Shown one piece after another: positions 24,386 through 31,591 of a stretch of 35,259 bases of DNA. The position numbers and the translations under genes are program-made. Position 1 is the first letter of the stretch. Each line of letters starts with the position of its first letter. Below the pieces are notes generated by a model. It saw only the letters and a list, made by a program, of their open reading frames with translations. It had not been told where the DNA came from and did no database searches. The DNA is from CAZQWJ01 sp964597265 (lineage in GTDB: Bacteria; Patescibacteriota; 4484-211; JAGQKX01), in assembly GCA_964597265.1 (NCBI GenBank), contig CAZQWJ010000010.1:1-35259 (forward strand), given 5' to 3'.

Positions 24386-25834
24386 ATGAATGTCCTGCAT
24401 ATTGCGTCGGAAGCAGCGCCGATTATTAAAGTAGGGGGGTTGGCTGATGTTGTTGGGAGTCTGCCGGTTGCACTCAAATCACTTGGTATTACAGCAAAAG
24501 TCGCTTTACCATTATACGAGTCTATTTTTACCGAGCACGAGCAGGCGTTGGAATTGCTTGGTAAGGGAGCGGTGACATTTGGCGGCAAAAAACATTGGTA
24601 TACAGTTTATGCTGCTACGCTCAAACAAACGGGCATGGAGGTGTATTTTTTTCGTAATGACGAATTTTTGTCAACAGGTCTTCCATATTTTGCAGACACC
24701 ATCGCTCGCAGGCACGCAAAACAGGCAGATAGATTTGCATTTTTTAGTAGGGTAGTGGTTGACTATTTCACGCGTAAAAGTTCCTGGAAGCCCGATGTGT
24801 ACCATTGCCACGATTGGCATACCGGGATGATTCCACATCTTTTGCATCATGAATATGAGCAGCGGGTTGGTACTGTATTTACCATTCATAATCTGGCTAT
24901 GCAGGGAATTCGCGATGTGAGCGTACTTAGAATATTGGGTCACGATCGGCGCAAGCATACCCCGGAAATAGATTATGATAGTGCAGATGGCAATATTGTC
25001 TTTTTGTTACAGGGTATTTTGGGAGCGGATGTTATCAATACGGTTTCGCCCACATACGCCAAAGAAATAACCACACCTCAATTTGGTGAGGGGTTGGACA
25101 AGGTACTAAGAGAGCACAGGCACAAGCTATATGGCATTATCAACGGTATTGATTACGCGACGTGGGATCCTAAGAAAGATACGTATATTACCCATCAATA
25201 TGACGCATCGGATAGTGAACAGGTGGCAACTGCCAAGGTATTCAATAAATCAGCATTATACGAACAGATTGGCCACACACCACCTACCGACGTGCCGTTG
25301 ATCGGGATTGTTAGCCGATTGTATGAGCAAAAGGGATTTCAGCTTCTGCGTGAAGTAGAGGAGAAGTTGTTGAAAAACACCGCATGCGCCTTTGTTGTAT
25401 TGGGAACCGGAAATACGATTATAGAAGACTGGTTTCGGATGTGGTCTACGCGCTCTCCGTATATCACGTATATAGATCGCTACGACGAACCGCTGGCTCA
25501 TCAGATTTACTCAAGTGCGGATATGCTGCTCATTCCGTCAAAATTTGAACCTTGTGGCCTTACGCAAATGATTGCCATGCGATACGGCACCATTCCTATT
25601 GTGCACTCGGTAGGCGGGCTTAAGGACACGGTACAGCATCTGCAAAACGGTATCGCATTTGATACGTTCTCGGGCCAGGCCTTATGGAGGGCCATAGAGT
25701 CGGCTATAGCCACGTATCAGGACCGCAAGACATGGCGAAAATTACTCCAAAACGCGCATAAGACAAACTTCACCTGGCAGGCATCAGCCAAACAATATGC
25801 GTTGTTGTATGAGAAAGTAAAGAATAGGGGATAG
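24386..25834 (+). CDS. glgA: glycogen/starch synthase, GT5 family (copy 2)
   Basis: This 482-aa protein is the more canonical of the two GT5 enzymes. It has ASEAAPIIKVGGLADVVGSLP at the N-terminus (the KxGGLxDV substrate loop), HCHDWHTGM, VFTIHNL and NGIDYATWDPKKD. The C-terminal half has IGIVSRLYEQKGF and PSKFEPCGLTQMIAMRYG. It extends alpha-1,4-glucan chains. No glgC or glgB-type GH13 gene is in the window. TACTCT lies seven bases before the ATG, and no ribosome binding site is seen. Confidence 0.93.
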   Translation: MNVLHIASEAAPIIKVGGLADVVGSLPVALKSLGITAKVALPLYESIFTEHEQALELLGKGAVTFGGKKHWYTVYAATLKQTGMEVYFFRNDEFLSTGLPYFADTIARRHAKQADRFAFFSRVVVDYFTRKSSWKPDVYHCHDWHTGMIPHLLHHEYEQRVGTVFTIHNLAMQGIRDVSVLRILGHDRRKHTPEIDYDSADGNIVFLLQGILGADVINTVSPTYAKEITTPQFGEGLDKVLREHRHKLYGIINGIDYATWDPKKDTYITHQYDASDSEQVATAKVFNKSALYEQIGHTPPTDVPLIGIVSRLYEQKGFQLLREVEEKLLKNTACAFVVLGTGNTIIEDWFRMWSTRSPYITYIDRYDEPLAHQIYSSADMLLIPSKFEPCGLTQMIAMRYGTIPIVHSVGGLKDTVQHLQNGIAFDTFSGQALWRAIESAIATYQDRKTWRKLLQNAHKTNFTWQASAKQYALLYEKVKNRG

Positions 25835-25850
25835 TGAAGATACGTACCAC

Positions 25851-26057
25851 TTAGGCGTCGGGCGCGCCGATGAATGCCAACACTTGTCGCTTGGTGTAGC
25901 GCTTGTCTCCACGGTCATTGAGGCGTATCTCGGGTACGAGTTTGCCGCTTTTTGCCCACCGGATCAATGTTATCTTTGAGACACGCAACATCTCCGCGAC
26001 TTCTTGTGTTGTCAATAACTCAGGGTATTCTTCAAATAGGGTTAGGTCTGTATTCAT
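25851..26057 (-). CDS. small HTH DNA-binding protein (excisionase/MerR-like)
   Basis: This ~68-aa protein has a winged helix-turn-helix of the excisionase/BldC type: LLTTQEVAEMLRVSKITLIRWAKSGKLVPEIR...RYTKRQVLAFI. Such proteins are small regulators or recombination directionality factors. The ATG at 26057 was preferred to a TTG at 26084. TGG-TATTAT lies ten bases before it. No integrase is seen in the window, so a regulatory role is more likely. The gene ends 16 bp from the converging glycogen synthase gene. Confidence 0.75.
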   Translation of the reverse strand: MNTDLTLFEEYPELLTTQEVAEMLRVSKITLIRWAKSGKLVPEIRLNDRGDKRYTKRQVLAFIGAPDA

Positions 26058-26080
26058 ATACACATCAATAATACCACTGA

Positions 26081-26127
26081 CCAAGTTTAAAAAACGAGAA
26101 TTGGACGAGTATGTTTTTTAAACTTGG
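26081..26127. terminator. long inverted repeat after rplL
   Basis: Perfect 15-bp arms (CCAAGTTTAAAAAAC / GTTTTTTAAACTTGG) with a 17-bp loop lie ten bases after the rplL stop. The inner A/T runs would give a T-tract-like end on either strand. It likely ends the ribosomal protein operon and borders the promoter of the HTH gene. Confidence 0.7.
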
Positions 26128-26137
26128 TCCTCTGTGG

Positions 26138-26530
26138 TTATTGCAATTCGACTGTTGCCCCAGCCTCTTCCAATTTTTTCTTGGCTTCTTCGGCTTTGTC
26201 TTTGGCAACATTTTCCATGACATTGGCAGGAGGTGCGTCAACCATGTCTTTAGCTTCTTTGAGACCAAGTTGCGGGTTGAGTTCCCGAACGGCTTTGATG
26301 ACGTTGATCTTCTTGTCACCAGAAGCAGTGATGACGACGGTGTACTCTGATTTTTCTTCTTGTGCAGCTTGTTCTGTGGCTCCACCGGTTGCTGGTGCTG
26401 CAGCAGCTACTGGCGCTGCGGCAACGACGCCGAACTTATCTTCGAGTGCAGTAACCAGTTGGGATAATTCCAGAACAGACAACTGTTCAATAGATTCGAT
26501 AATACTCTCCAGTTTGTTCTCTTTACTCAT
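26138..26530 (-). CDS. rplL: ribosomal protein bL12 (L7/L12)
   Basis: This 130-aa stalk protein has an N-terminal dimerisation domain (about 1-35), an Ala/Pro-rich hinge (VVAAAPVAAAAPATGG) and a C-terminal factor-binding domain. The latter carries KINVIKAVRELNPQLGLKEAKDMVD. It recruits translation factors to the ribosome. The ATG overlaps the rplJ stop (ATGA). A Shine-Dalgarno-like GAGGGGGTGAG lies inside the end of rplJ. Confidence 0.97.
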   Translation of the reverse strand: MSKENKLESIIESIEQLSVLELSQLVTALEDKFGVVAAAPVAAAAPATGGATEQAAQEEKSEYTVVITASGDKKINVIKAVRELNPQLGLKEAKDMVDAPPANVMENVAKDKAEEAKKKLEEAGATVELQ

Positions 26531-27066
26531 ACGGAGCTCACCCCCTCAGATGCTTTTTTCTCTTGAAGTGCCTTAAGTGCGTAGACAAGTTGATTCATGT
26601 TTCCTTTGAGGACATAGGCCAAATTATACAGTGGTGCGTTGAGGTTACCCAAAAGTTTGGCGCGTAGGACCTCAACTGGTGGTAGTTTTGCAATTTGGCC
26701 GAATTCGGTAGCAGTGATTGCTTTGCCATCAAGAAAACCGCCCTTAACAGTTGGAAGCTCGTTTTCCTGACTAAATGTGTGCAGTGTCTTAAACGGCTCG
26801 ACCATATCGTCTTTGCTTATAAGTACAGCAGTTGGTCCTTCAAATACGTCTTGGTTCTCCAACGCATACCCAGATCGGCGTAGGGCAAGTTTCAGTAGGG
26901 TGTTTTTGAAAACAAAAAATTTGGCACCAACAGCATCCAGTGATTGTCGCAGGTTTTCGATTTGGGTCGCGGTCAAGCCACGATAATCCGCAAACACGAC
27001 AGCTTTGGTGTCTTTGAGTAGCTCCTGTACGTCTGCAATTTTTGCTTCTTTAGAAGGGTTTGGCAT
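26527..27066 (-). CDS. rplJ: ribosomal protein uL10
   Basis: This 179-aa protein has the L10 features: KEAKIADVQELLKDTKAVVFADYRGLTATQ at the N-terminus, FFVFKNTLLKLAL, and a C-terminal helix that anchors L7/L12 dimers. AGGA lies before the ATG. An L10 leader structure precedes it (27072-27134), which should allow feedback control by the L10-L12 complex. Confidence 0.95.
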   Translation of the reverse strand: MPNPSKEAKIADVQELLKDTKAVVFADYRGLTATQIENLRQSLDAVGAKFFVFKNTLLKLALRRSGYALENQDVFEGPTAVLISKDDMVEPFKTLHTFSQENELPTVKGGFLDGKAITATEFGQIAKLPPVEVLRAKLLGNLNAPLYNLAYVLKGNMNQLVYALKALQEKKASEGVSSV

Positions 27067-27071
27067 ATATT

Positions 27072-27134
27072 CCTGCGTAGGCTGTTTAATTCTTCAGAGA
27101 AGAATGTTTCACTGAAGACCCCTACGGTCATAGG
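27072..27134 (-). ncRNA. ribosomal protein L10 leader
   Basis: On the minus strand, upstream of rplJ, GACCGTAGG and CCTACGCAGG form the closing stem (CGTAGG/CCTACG). Between them is a second hairpin built from TTCTTCTCTGAAGAA. The position and the CCGTAGG...CCTACGCAGG pattern match the L10 leader, which binds the L10-L12 complex for autoregulation. The assignment is by pattern only. Confidence 0.65.
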
Positions 27135-27154
27135 TAAAGATTAAAAGTTAAAAA

Positions 27155-27201
27155 AGCAAAGAGAAAAAATTAAGAATAGTTCCTTTATTTTTCATTTTGC
27201 T
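27155..27201. repeat. AGCAAA...TTTGCT palindrome downstream of rplK
   Basis: An AT-rich imperfect palindrome begins AGCAAAGAGAAAAAA and ends TTTTTCATTTTGCT. It shares about 50 bp of similar sequence with 27680-27723 on the other side of rplK. Both could be weak terminators or copies of one small element. Confidence 0.5.
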
Positions 27202-27226
27202 CTCTCATCTTTTATCTCTTAGTATT

Positions 27227-27652
27227 CTACCTTACTATGTCAATGCCCATGGATCGGGCGGTACCAGCGACGATTTTCTTTGCTGCTTCTATGTTTTTGG
27301 TGTTCAGATCATCCATTTTATCTTTGGCGACCTGCTCAAGCTGTTCCTGACTGATCGTGCCGATTTTTTTTCTGTTTGGTTCGCCTGATCCCTTGTCTTT
27401 TTTCATGGCTTTGAGAAGCAATGAGGCAGTAGGTGCGGTCTTTAATACAAATGTAAACGAACCGTCTTCGTATACCGTAATAAGCGCAGGTAGTGTTTCG
27501 CCTTTGCGGTCCTTGGTTTGTTCATTGTAGGCGGTAACAAATTCCATGAGGTTAACTCGATGTTGTGCTAACGCAGGCCCCAATGGGGCACCGGGATTTG
27601 CGTTACCAGCCTGTAGATTCACTTTTAGAATGGTCTTTACCTTTTTGGCCAT
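27227..27652 (-). CDS. rplK: ribosomal protein uL11
   Basis: This 141-aa protein has the N-terminal KTILKVNLQAGNANPGAPLGPALAQHRVNLMEF (typical uL11) and the C-terminal RNA-binding domain ending ATARSMGIDIV-like (GTARSMGIDIVR). It forms the GTPase-associated centre of the ribosome. In most bacteria rplA follows; here the next gene is rplJ, 160 bp on. TATAAT lies next to the ATG, but no ribosome binding site is seen. Confidence 0.96.
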   Translation of the reverse strand: MAKKVKTILKVNLQAGNANPGAPLGPALAQHRVNLMEFVTAYNEQTKDRKGETLPALITVYEDGSFTFVLKTAPTASLLLKAMKKDKGSGEPNRKKIGTISQEQLEQVAKDKMDDLNTKNIEAAKKIVAGTARSMGIDIVR

Positions 27653-27679
27653 AATTATATGTAAGATAAAAAGTAATAA

Positions 27680-27723
27680 AGCAAAGACAAAAAATAATGA
27701 ACTCCTTTATTTTGCTATTTGCT
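27680..27723. repeat. AGCAAA...TTTGCT palindrome upstream of rplK
   Basis: An imperfect palindrome with AGCAAA and AAAATAA in one arm and TTATTTT and TTTGCT in the other. It is similar in sequence and layout to 27155-27201. It lies between nusG and rplK. Confidence 0.5.
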
Positions 27724-27750
27724 TTTTGCGCTTTACTCTTTGCCGTCGTA

Positions 27751-28296
27751 TTATAATTTGCTTACTTGCAAAAAGTCCAGCTCCACTGGTGTCTCACGTC
27801 CAAAAATAGACACGAGTACCTGTAATTTACCTTTTTCATCATCAATTGAGTCAACGGTACCAATGAAATCAGCAAACGGCCCATCAACAATCTTGAGTGC
27901 TTCTCCGACAGAAAACTTAGCCTTGTATTGGGGTGCTTTTTGTTCGGAAAATTGTCGGATCGCCGTTACTTCTGCCTCAGAAATAGGCTTAGGACGTTGA
28001 GTTGTACCTACAAAACTGGTAACACCAGGGGTGTGTTGTACAACGGACCACGTCTGGTCGTTGAGGACCATTTTGACGAGAATATATCCGGGGAAGATAC
28101 GTTCCTTCACTTCGGTCTTTTTGCCTTCCCGTATTTCGATCTTTTCTTGGATCGGAACAAATATTTCCTCTATTTGACCCTCAACACCAAATAATTTGGT
28201 GCGATGTTGCAAATTTGCCTTGACTTTATTTTCATGGCCGCTGTAAGTATGTACAACGTACCATCTTGGTTCAGTAATCGGTTGCAGTGTACTCAT
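27751..28296 (-). CDS. nusG: transcription termination/antitermination protein NusG
   Basis: This 181-aa protein has an NGN domain (WYVVHTYSGHENKVKANLQ, FPGYILVKMVLNDQTWSVVQHTPGVTSFVG) and a C-terminal KOW domain (VGEALKIVDGPFADFIGTVDSIDDEKGKLQVLVSIFGRETPVELDF). It binds RNA polymerase and couples transcription to translation. It follows secE by 17 bp on the same strand, which is the standard order. Confidence 0.97.
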   Translation of the reverse strand: MSTLQPITEPRWYVVHTYSGHENKVKANLQHRTKLFGVEGQIEEIFVPIQEKIEIREGKKTEVKERIFPGYILVKMVLNDQTWSVVQHTPGVTSFVGTTQRPKPISEAEVTAIRQFSEQKAPQYKAKFSVGEALKIVDGPFADFIGTVDSIDDEKGKLQVLVSIFGRETPVELDFLQVSKL

Positions 28297-28313
28297 ATAA
28301 ATCTATTCAGCTT

Positions 28314-28496
28314 TTACAAGAATATGGTAATTAGGTTGGTCAAACCATAATCAAGTAGCCCAATATAGCCTCCAATAATAACACATGCGATCAATATCAC
28401 CACGGTCAAACGCACCGTGCGCTCTTTGCTGGGCGTGCGGGTGAGGCGCAGTTCTTGGACGACATTTTGTAGAAATCCAATTATCCCTTGAAACAC
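28314..28496 (-). CDS. secE: preprotein translocase subunit SecE
   Basis: This 60-aa protein has an amphipathic N-terminal helix (FLQNVVQELRLTRTPSKERTVRLT) and one membrane helix (VVILIACVIIGGYIGLLDYGL). This is the minimal SecE form, part of the SecYEG channel. Its position before nusG supports the call. The start is GTG, six bases after an extended -10 box. Confidence 0.93.
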   Translation of the reverse strand: MFQGIIGFLQNVVQELRLTRTPSKERTVRLTVVILIACVIIGGYIGLLDYGLTNLITIFL

Positions 28497-28511
28497 GATC
28501 CAATTTTAGCA
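28497..28511 (-). promoter_or_regulatory. leaderless-type promoter of secE-nusG-rplK
   Basis: Extended -10 TGC-TAAAAT (28503-28511 on the minus strand), six bases before the GTG of secE. The same nine bases, also six before the start, precede the gene at 34256. Confidence 0.65.
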
Positions 28512-28522
28512 GCAAAGTAGCA

Positions 28523-28551
28523 TTGTATCAATACGCGAGACCAGCTATACT
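28523..28551 (+). promoter_or_regulatory. promoter of the VirD4-like ATPase gene
   Basis: TTGTAT (28523-28528) and TATACT (28546-28551) are 17 bp apart, and the ATG at 28563 is 11 bases further. The 5' leader would be about five bases or less. Confidence 0.65.
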
Positions 28552-28562
28552 TTATCCATACT

Positions 28563-31280
28563 ATGCCTTTGTCACCAAAGCAGCAACCTACATTCAATAC
28601 CTCGTCAGATGAACCGGTCAAACCATTATCACCGGAAGAATACCAAAAACGCCTCCGTGAGCTTATGTCGCCAACAGCTCGCGAGATCGAACAAATTACC
28701 GTTACGCCTGCTCAAGAAGTAGATCAGCTCGCACAGCAGGAGCAACAAGAAAGCGAAGTACTGGCTCAGGTAGAGCAGATAAAAATAAATACCCTGGAAA
28801 CCCCCACACAGCCGGAGCCTCTCGAAGAAGTGGAACCCCCTTCGCAATCATCTACCCAAGGAGAGAATACAAAAGAAACATCCGTCTTTACCGATGAGGC
28901 AATTGAGGAGCTACATATAGAGGCCACCACAGAAGAACTGCAGGCAGGACTCAAAGCGCCGATCACTGCCGCGATACGGTGGCTGGCCCAATGGGCGCAG
29001 CGGCAGATTTTTAAGAGAGACCCCGAACACCATCCCAAGCAGCGGCGCTCACTGGAGATGGTATTTTTTGAAATAACTGTACCCAAAGATAATGAAATCG
29101 AGATAAGTGCTGCGGAAAGCCTGTATGCCAACTTAACGAGTCTGTATAAGAGCAATGGGGTGTTTAGCAACATCCCAATAGTTACTCGTTTGTATGATCC
29201 ACAGGTTTCCATATCGTTTGAGATTGTGGCTGAGGCAAGTGTGATCCGGTTCATCGTGGCCACACCAAAAGAGCTTGCAAACTTTGTCGAAAAACAAATC
29301 CATGCAGCCTATCCTGTCGCCGAAATTGCGGTTGTAGAAGAATATAATATCTTTGAAAAAGAAGAAAAGGTTGCGTATGCTGAACTTGAGGTTTCGGGTC
29401 CTGGCTATTATCCCATCAAATCACACGAAGAACTCAAGACGGATGGTCTAAGCGCTATTACTACCGCCATGAGCAAACTATCAGAACACGAGGGGAGTAT
29501 CGTACAGTTTGTTATCACACCGGTAAGCAAAAGCTGGAGTGCGCGAGGTAAGAGTTTTGTACATTCGGCGGAAAAGCCTCCCAAAGAAGGCGAAAAACCC
29601 AAAACCGTTGATCCCGAAAAACTGGAAGGGATCAAAAAGAAAGTATCCAAGGTAGGTCTTGGCGTTATGGTTCGGATTGTGTGTTTGAGTCAGACGCAAG
29701 AAACAGCCAAAACGCATCTTGATAATATCATCGGGAGCTTTCAGCAATTTTCGCATCCGCACCTCGCAAAATTTCAGAAGCGTTCGGCGGGTATATGGGG
29801 ACTATTTGACAGACGATCGTTTGTTGATAATTTTTTGTATCGGTCTTTTTCGCCATACAACAAAAAAAGTGTGTTGAATATAGAGGAACTGGCAACACTC
29901 ATGCATTTTCCCAACAAAAATATCCAGACACCAAACATCAAGTGGTTGTCGTTTAAGCGCTCTGAACCCCCTGCCAATCTGCCTACCGAAGGGTTGTATG
30001 TAGGGTATAGCGAGTTTCGCGGTGTGGCGAGAAAAATATATGCATTATCCGATGACCGCCGCCGTCACATGTATATTTTGGGACAAACCGGTACTGGTAA
30101 GTCAGAGTTCATGATGTCCCTGGCAGCCCAAGATATCATGGAGGGGAGGGGACTGGCGTTTATTGATCCCCATGGAGACGCGGTTGAGGAGTTACTTCGT
30201 ATCATTCCCAAAGAGCGGGCAGAGGATGTTATTTATTTTGATCCGGGCGATACCGAACGGCCGATGGGACTCAATATCCTAGAAACCGAAACAGAGGAAG
30301 GCAAACACCAGATCATTAACTCATTCATAGCGCTTTTGTACAAACTGTACGACCCCGGACACACCGGCATCATCGGCCCGCAACTGGAACGTGCCGTACG
30401 TAATGTCATGCTAACCGCCATGTCAGAGCCAGGCAACTCGATGATCGAGGTCATGCGGCTCTTGCTGGATCCGGAATTTGTCAAAGAAAAACTCCCATTG
30501 GTTGACGATCCATTGGTCAAGCAATACTGGACTCAACAAATCGCTCAAACCTCAGCGGAGCAGCGTTCAGAAACGTTAGGGTACTTTGTTTCAAAATTCG
30601 ACCGCTTTGTGACAGAGAAGATGATGCGTAACATTATCGGACAAAGTAAGTCAGCGTTTAATTTCCGTACAGTCATGGATGAAGGTAAGATATTGTTAAT
30701 TAACTTGGCCAAAGGTAGGATAGGTGAGGAGAATAGCCAATTCTTGGGTTTGCTATATGTGCCACGCATCTTAACCGCGGCAATGTCTCGATCAAACATA
30801 CCAGTAGAGGAGCGTAAAGATTTTTATCTGTATGTTGACGAGTTTCAAAATTTCTCCACACCAGACTTTGCCCAGATCTTATCTGAAGCGCGTAAATTCC
30901 GGCTCAACCTGATCGTGGCAAACCAGTTTATCGCACAGATGGATCAGCAAGTAAAAGACGCGGTGTTTGGCAACGTTGGTAGTATGATCACGTTACGTGC
31001 GGGCTCTGATGATGCGCAATATCTGGAAAGCCATTTTGCCCCGACTTTCACCGCAAAAGACATTATGAATTTGACTGTGGGTAACGCCTACGTCAAGCTT
31101 CTGATAAAAGGCCATCCGTCTACACCCTTTTCCATGTATTCTGATTATCCGAGTTGGAAGGCGATCCCCCGCAATGACCAACTGGCAGGTATGATCAAAG
31201 AACTGTCGCGTTTGCGATACGGCCGTGACAAGGAATTGGTCGAAGCAGAAATTAAAATCCGTGCCAGACTGGAGGATTAG
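28563..31280 (+). CDS. VirD4/TraG-like conjugation ATPase family protein
   Basis: This 905-aa protein has an acidic, low-complexity N-terminus (residues ~1-150). A central domain without membrane helices (~150-480) follows, then a RecA-like motor domain. The motor has Walker A (LGQTGTGKSEF, ~505), a second conserved block FIDPHGDAVEELLRIIP, and Walker B (YVDEFQNFS, ~757). The late motif ANQFIAQMDQQVKDAVFGNVG is typical of VirD4/TraG coupling proteins. Canonical coupling proteins have N-terminal membrane helices; this one does not. It might move DNA or protein, possibly with the type IV pilus/competence system, but that is inference. Confidence 0.8.
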   Translation: MPLSPKQQPTFNTSSDEPVKPLSPEEYQKRLRELMSPTAREIEQITVTPAQEVDQLAQQEQQESEVLAQVEQIKINTLETPTQPEPLEEVEPPSQSSTQGENTKETSVFTDEAIEELHIEATTEELQAGLKAPITAAIRWLAQWAQRQIFKRDPEHHPKQRRSLEMVFFEITVPKDNEIEISAAESLYANLTSLYKSNGVFSNIPIVTRLYDPQVSISFEIVAEASVIRFIVATPKELANFVEKQIHAAYPVAEIAVVEEYNIFEKEEKVAYAELEVSGPGYYPIKSHEELKTDGLSAITTAMSKLSEHEGSIVQFVITPVSKSWSARGKSFVHSAEKPPKEGEKPKTVDPEKLEGIKKKVSKVGLGVMVRIVCLSQTQETAKTHLDNIIGSFQQFSHPHLAKFQKRSAGIWGLFDRRSFVDNFLYRSFSPYNKKSVLNIEELATLMHFPNKNIQTPNIKWLSFKRSEPPANLPTEGLYVGYSEFRGVARKIYALSDDRRRHMYILGQTGTGKSEFMMSLAAQDIMEGRGLAFIDPHGDAVEELLRIIPKERAEDVIYFDPGDTERPMGLNILETETEEGKHQIINSFIALLYKLYDPGHTGIIGPQLERAVRNVMLTAMSEPGNSMIEVMRLLLDPEFVKEKLPLVDDPLVKQYWTQQIAQTSAEQRSETLGYFVSKFDRFVTEKMMRNIIGQSKSAFNFRTVMDEGKILLINLAKGRIGEENSQFLGLLYVPRILTAAMSRSNIPVEERKDFYLYVDEFQNFSTPDFAQILSEARKFRLNLIVANQFIAQMDQQVKDAVFGNVGSMITLRAGSDDAQYLESHFAPTFTAKDIMNLTVGNAYVKLLIKGHPSTPFSMYSDYPSWKAIPRNDQLAGMIKELSRLRYGRDKELVEAEIKIRARLED

Positions 31281-31291
31281 CTTTATACCTA

Positions 31292-31307
31292 TGGCAGGCC
31301 CGGAGGC
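31292..31307 (-). repeat. 3' end of the outer Trp-like tRNA
   Basis: On the minus strand it reads GCCTC, then CGGGCCT, then G and CCA. The seven acceptor bases pair exactly with AGGCCCG at 31665-31671, the 5' end of the interrupted tRNA. A type A hairpin lies directly upstream (31307-31331), as at the other duplicated tRNA ends. It is either the true 3' end or a duplicate; the nearby gap hides which. Confidence 0.7.
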
Positions 31308-31331
31308 GCAAAGTGCTGAATGCACTTTGCG
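31307..31331. repeat. type A hairpin at the tRNA-Trp locus
   Basis: Perfect 10-bp stem CGCAAAGTGC / GCACTTTGCG with loop TGAAT, next to the gap. It closely resembles the hairpin at 11819-11843. Confidence 0.8.
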
Positions 31332-31335
31332 TGTA

Positions 31336-31435
31336 NNNNNNNNNNNNNNNNNNNNNNNNNNNNNNNNNNNNNNNNNNNNNNNNNNNNNNNNNNNNNNNNN
31401 NNNNNNNNNNNNNNNNNNNNNNNNNNNNNNNNNNN
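31336..31435. other. 100-N assembly gap
   Basis: Exactly 100 N, the same size as the first gap, and again inside a tRNA/palindrome locus. The true length is unknown. Confidence 0.95.
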
Positions 31436-31446
31436 ATAGCGGTTTT

Positions 31447-31591
31447 GTCCCGTACAAACTAGCAAACTATTACTTTTCGATAAATGGCACGGCCGGCAGG
31501 GCTCGAACCTGCAGTCCTGGTTTTGGAGACCAGTGGTTTACCAATTAACCGACGGCCGCAAATCGGAATAGTTTGCGTAGTTTTACGGGAC
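31447..31591. repeat. inverted repeat carrying tRNA-Trp
   Basis: The left arm (31447-31481) and right arm (31562-31591) are about 30-bp imperfect inverted repeats. They start with a perfect GTCCCGTA / TACGGGAC and share CAAACTATT / AATAGTTTG. The tRNA-Trp gene forms the loop. Next to it, 31598-31629 is a separate hairpin (GTTCTGAC-GAG-GTCAGAAC with AATCTA/TAGATT extensions). Confidence 0.8.
31485..31559 (-). tRNA. tRNA-Trp(CCA)
   Basis: The acceptor GCGGCCG pairs with CGGCCGT, with discriminator G and encoded CCA. The anticodon stem CTGGT/ACCAG has loop CTCCAAA (anticodon CCA). The T-arm is GCAGG-TTCGAGC-CCTGC. The gene looks intact. It sits on a long inverted repeat inside the interrupted Trp-like tRNA. 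Confidence 0.94.

Noticed and set aside
25851..26057. Excisionase of an integrated element
   Set aside because: The HTH fits, but no integrase, att site or phage gene is seen nearby.
26111..26576. Plus-strand frames over rplL
   Set aside because: They are antisense shadows of the clearly recognisable L7/L12 gene.
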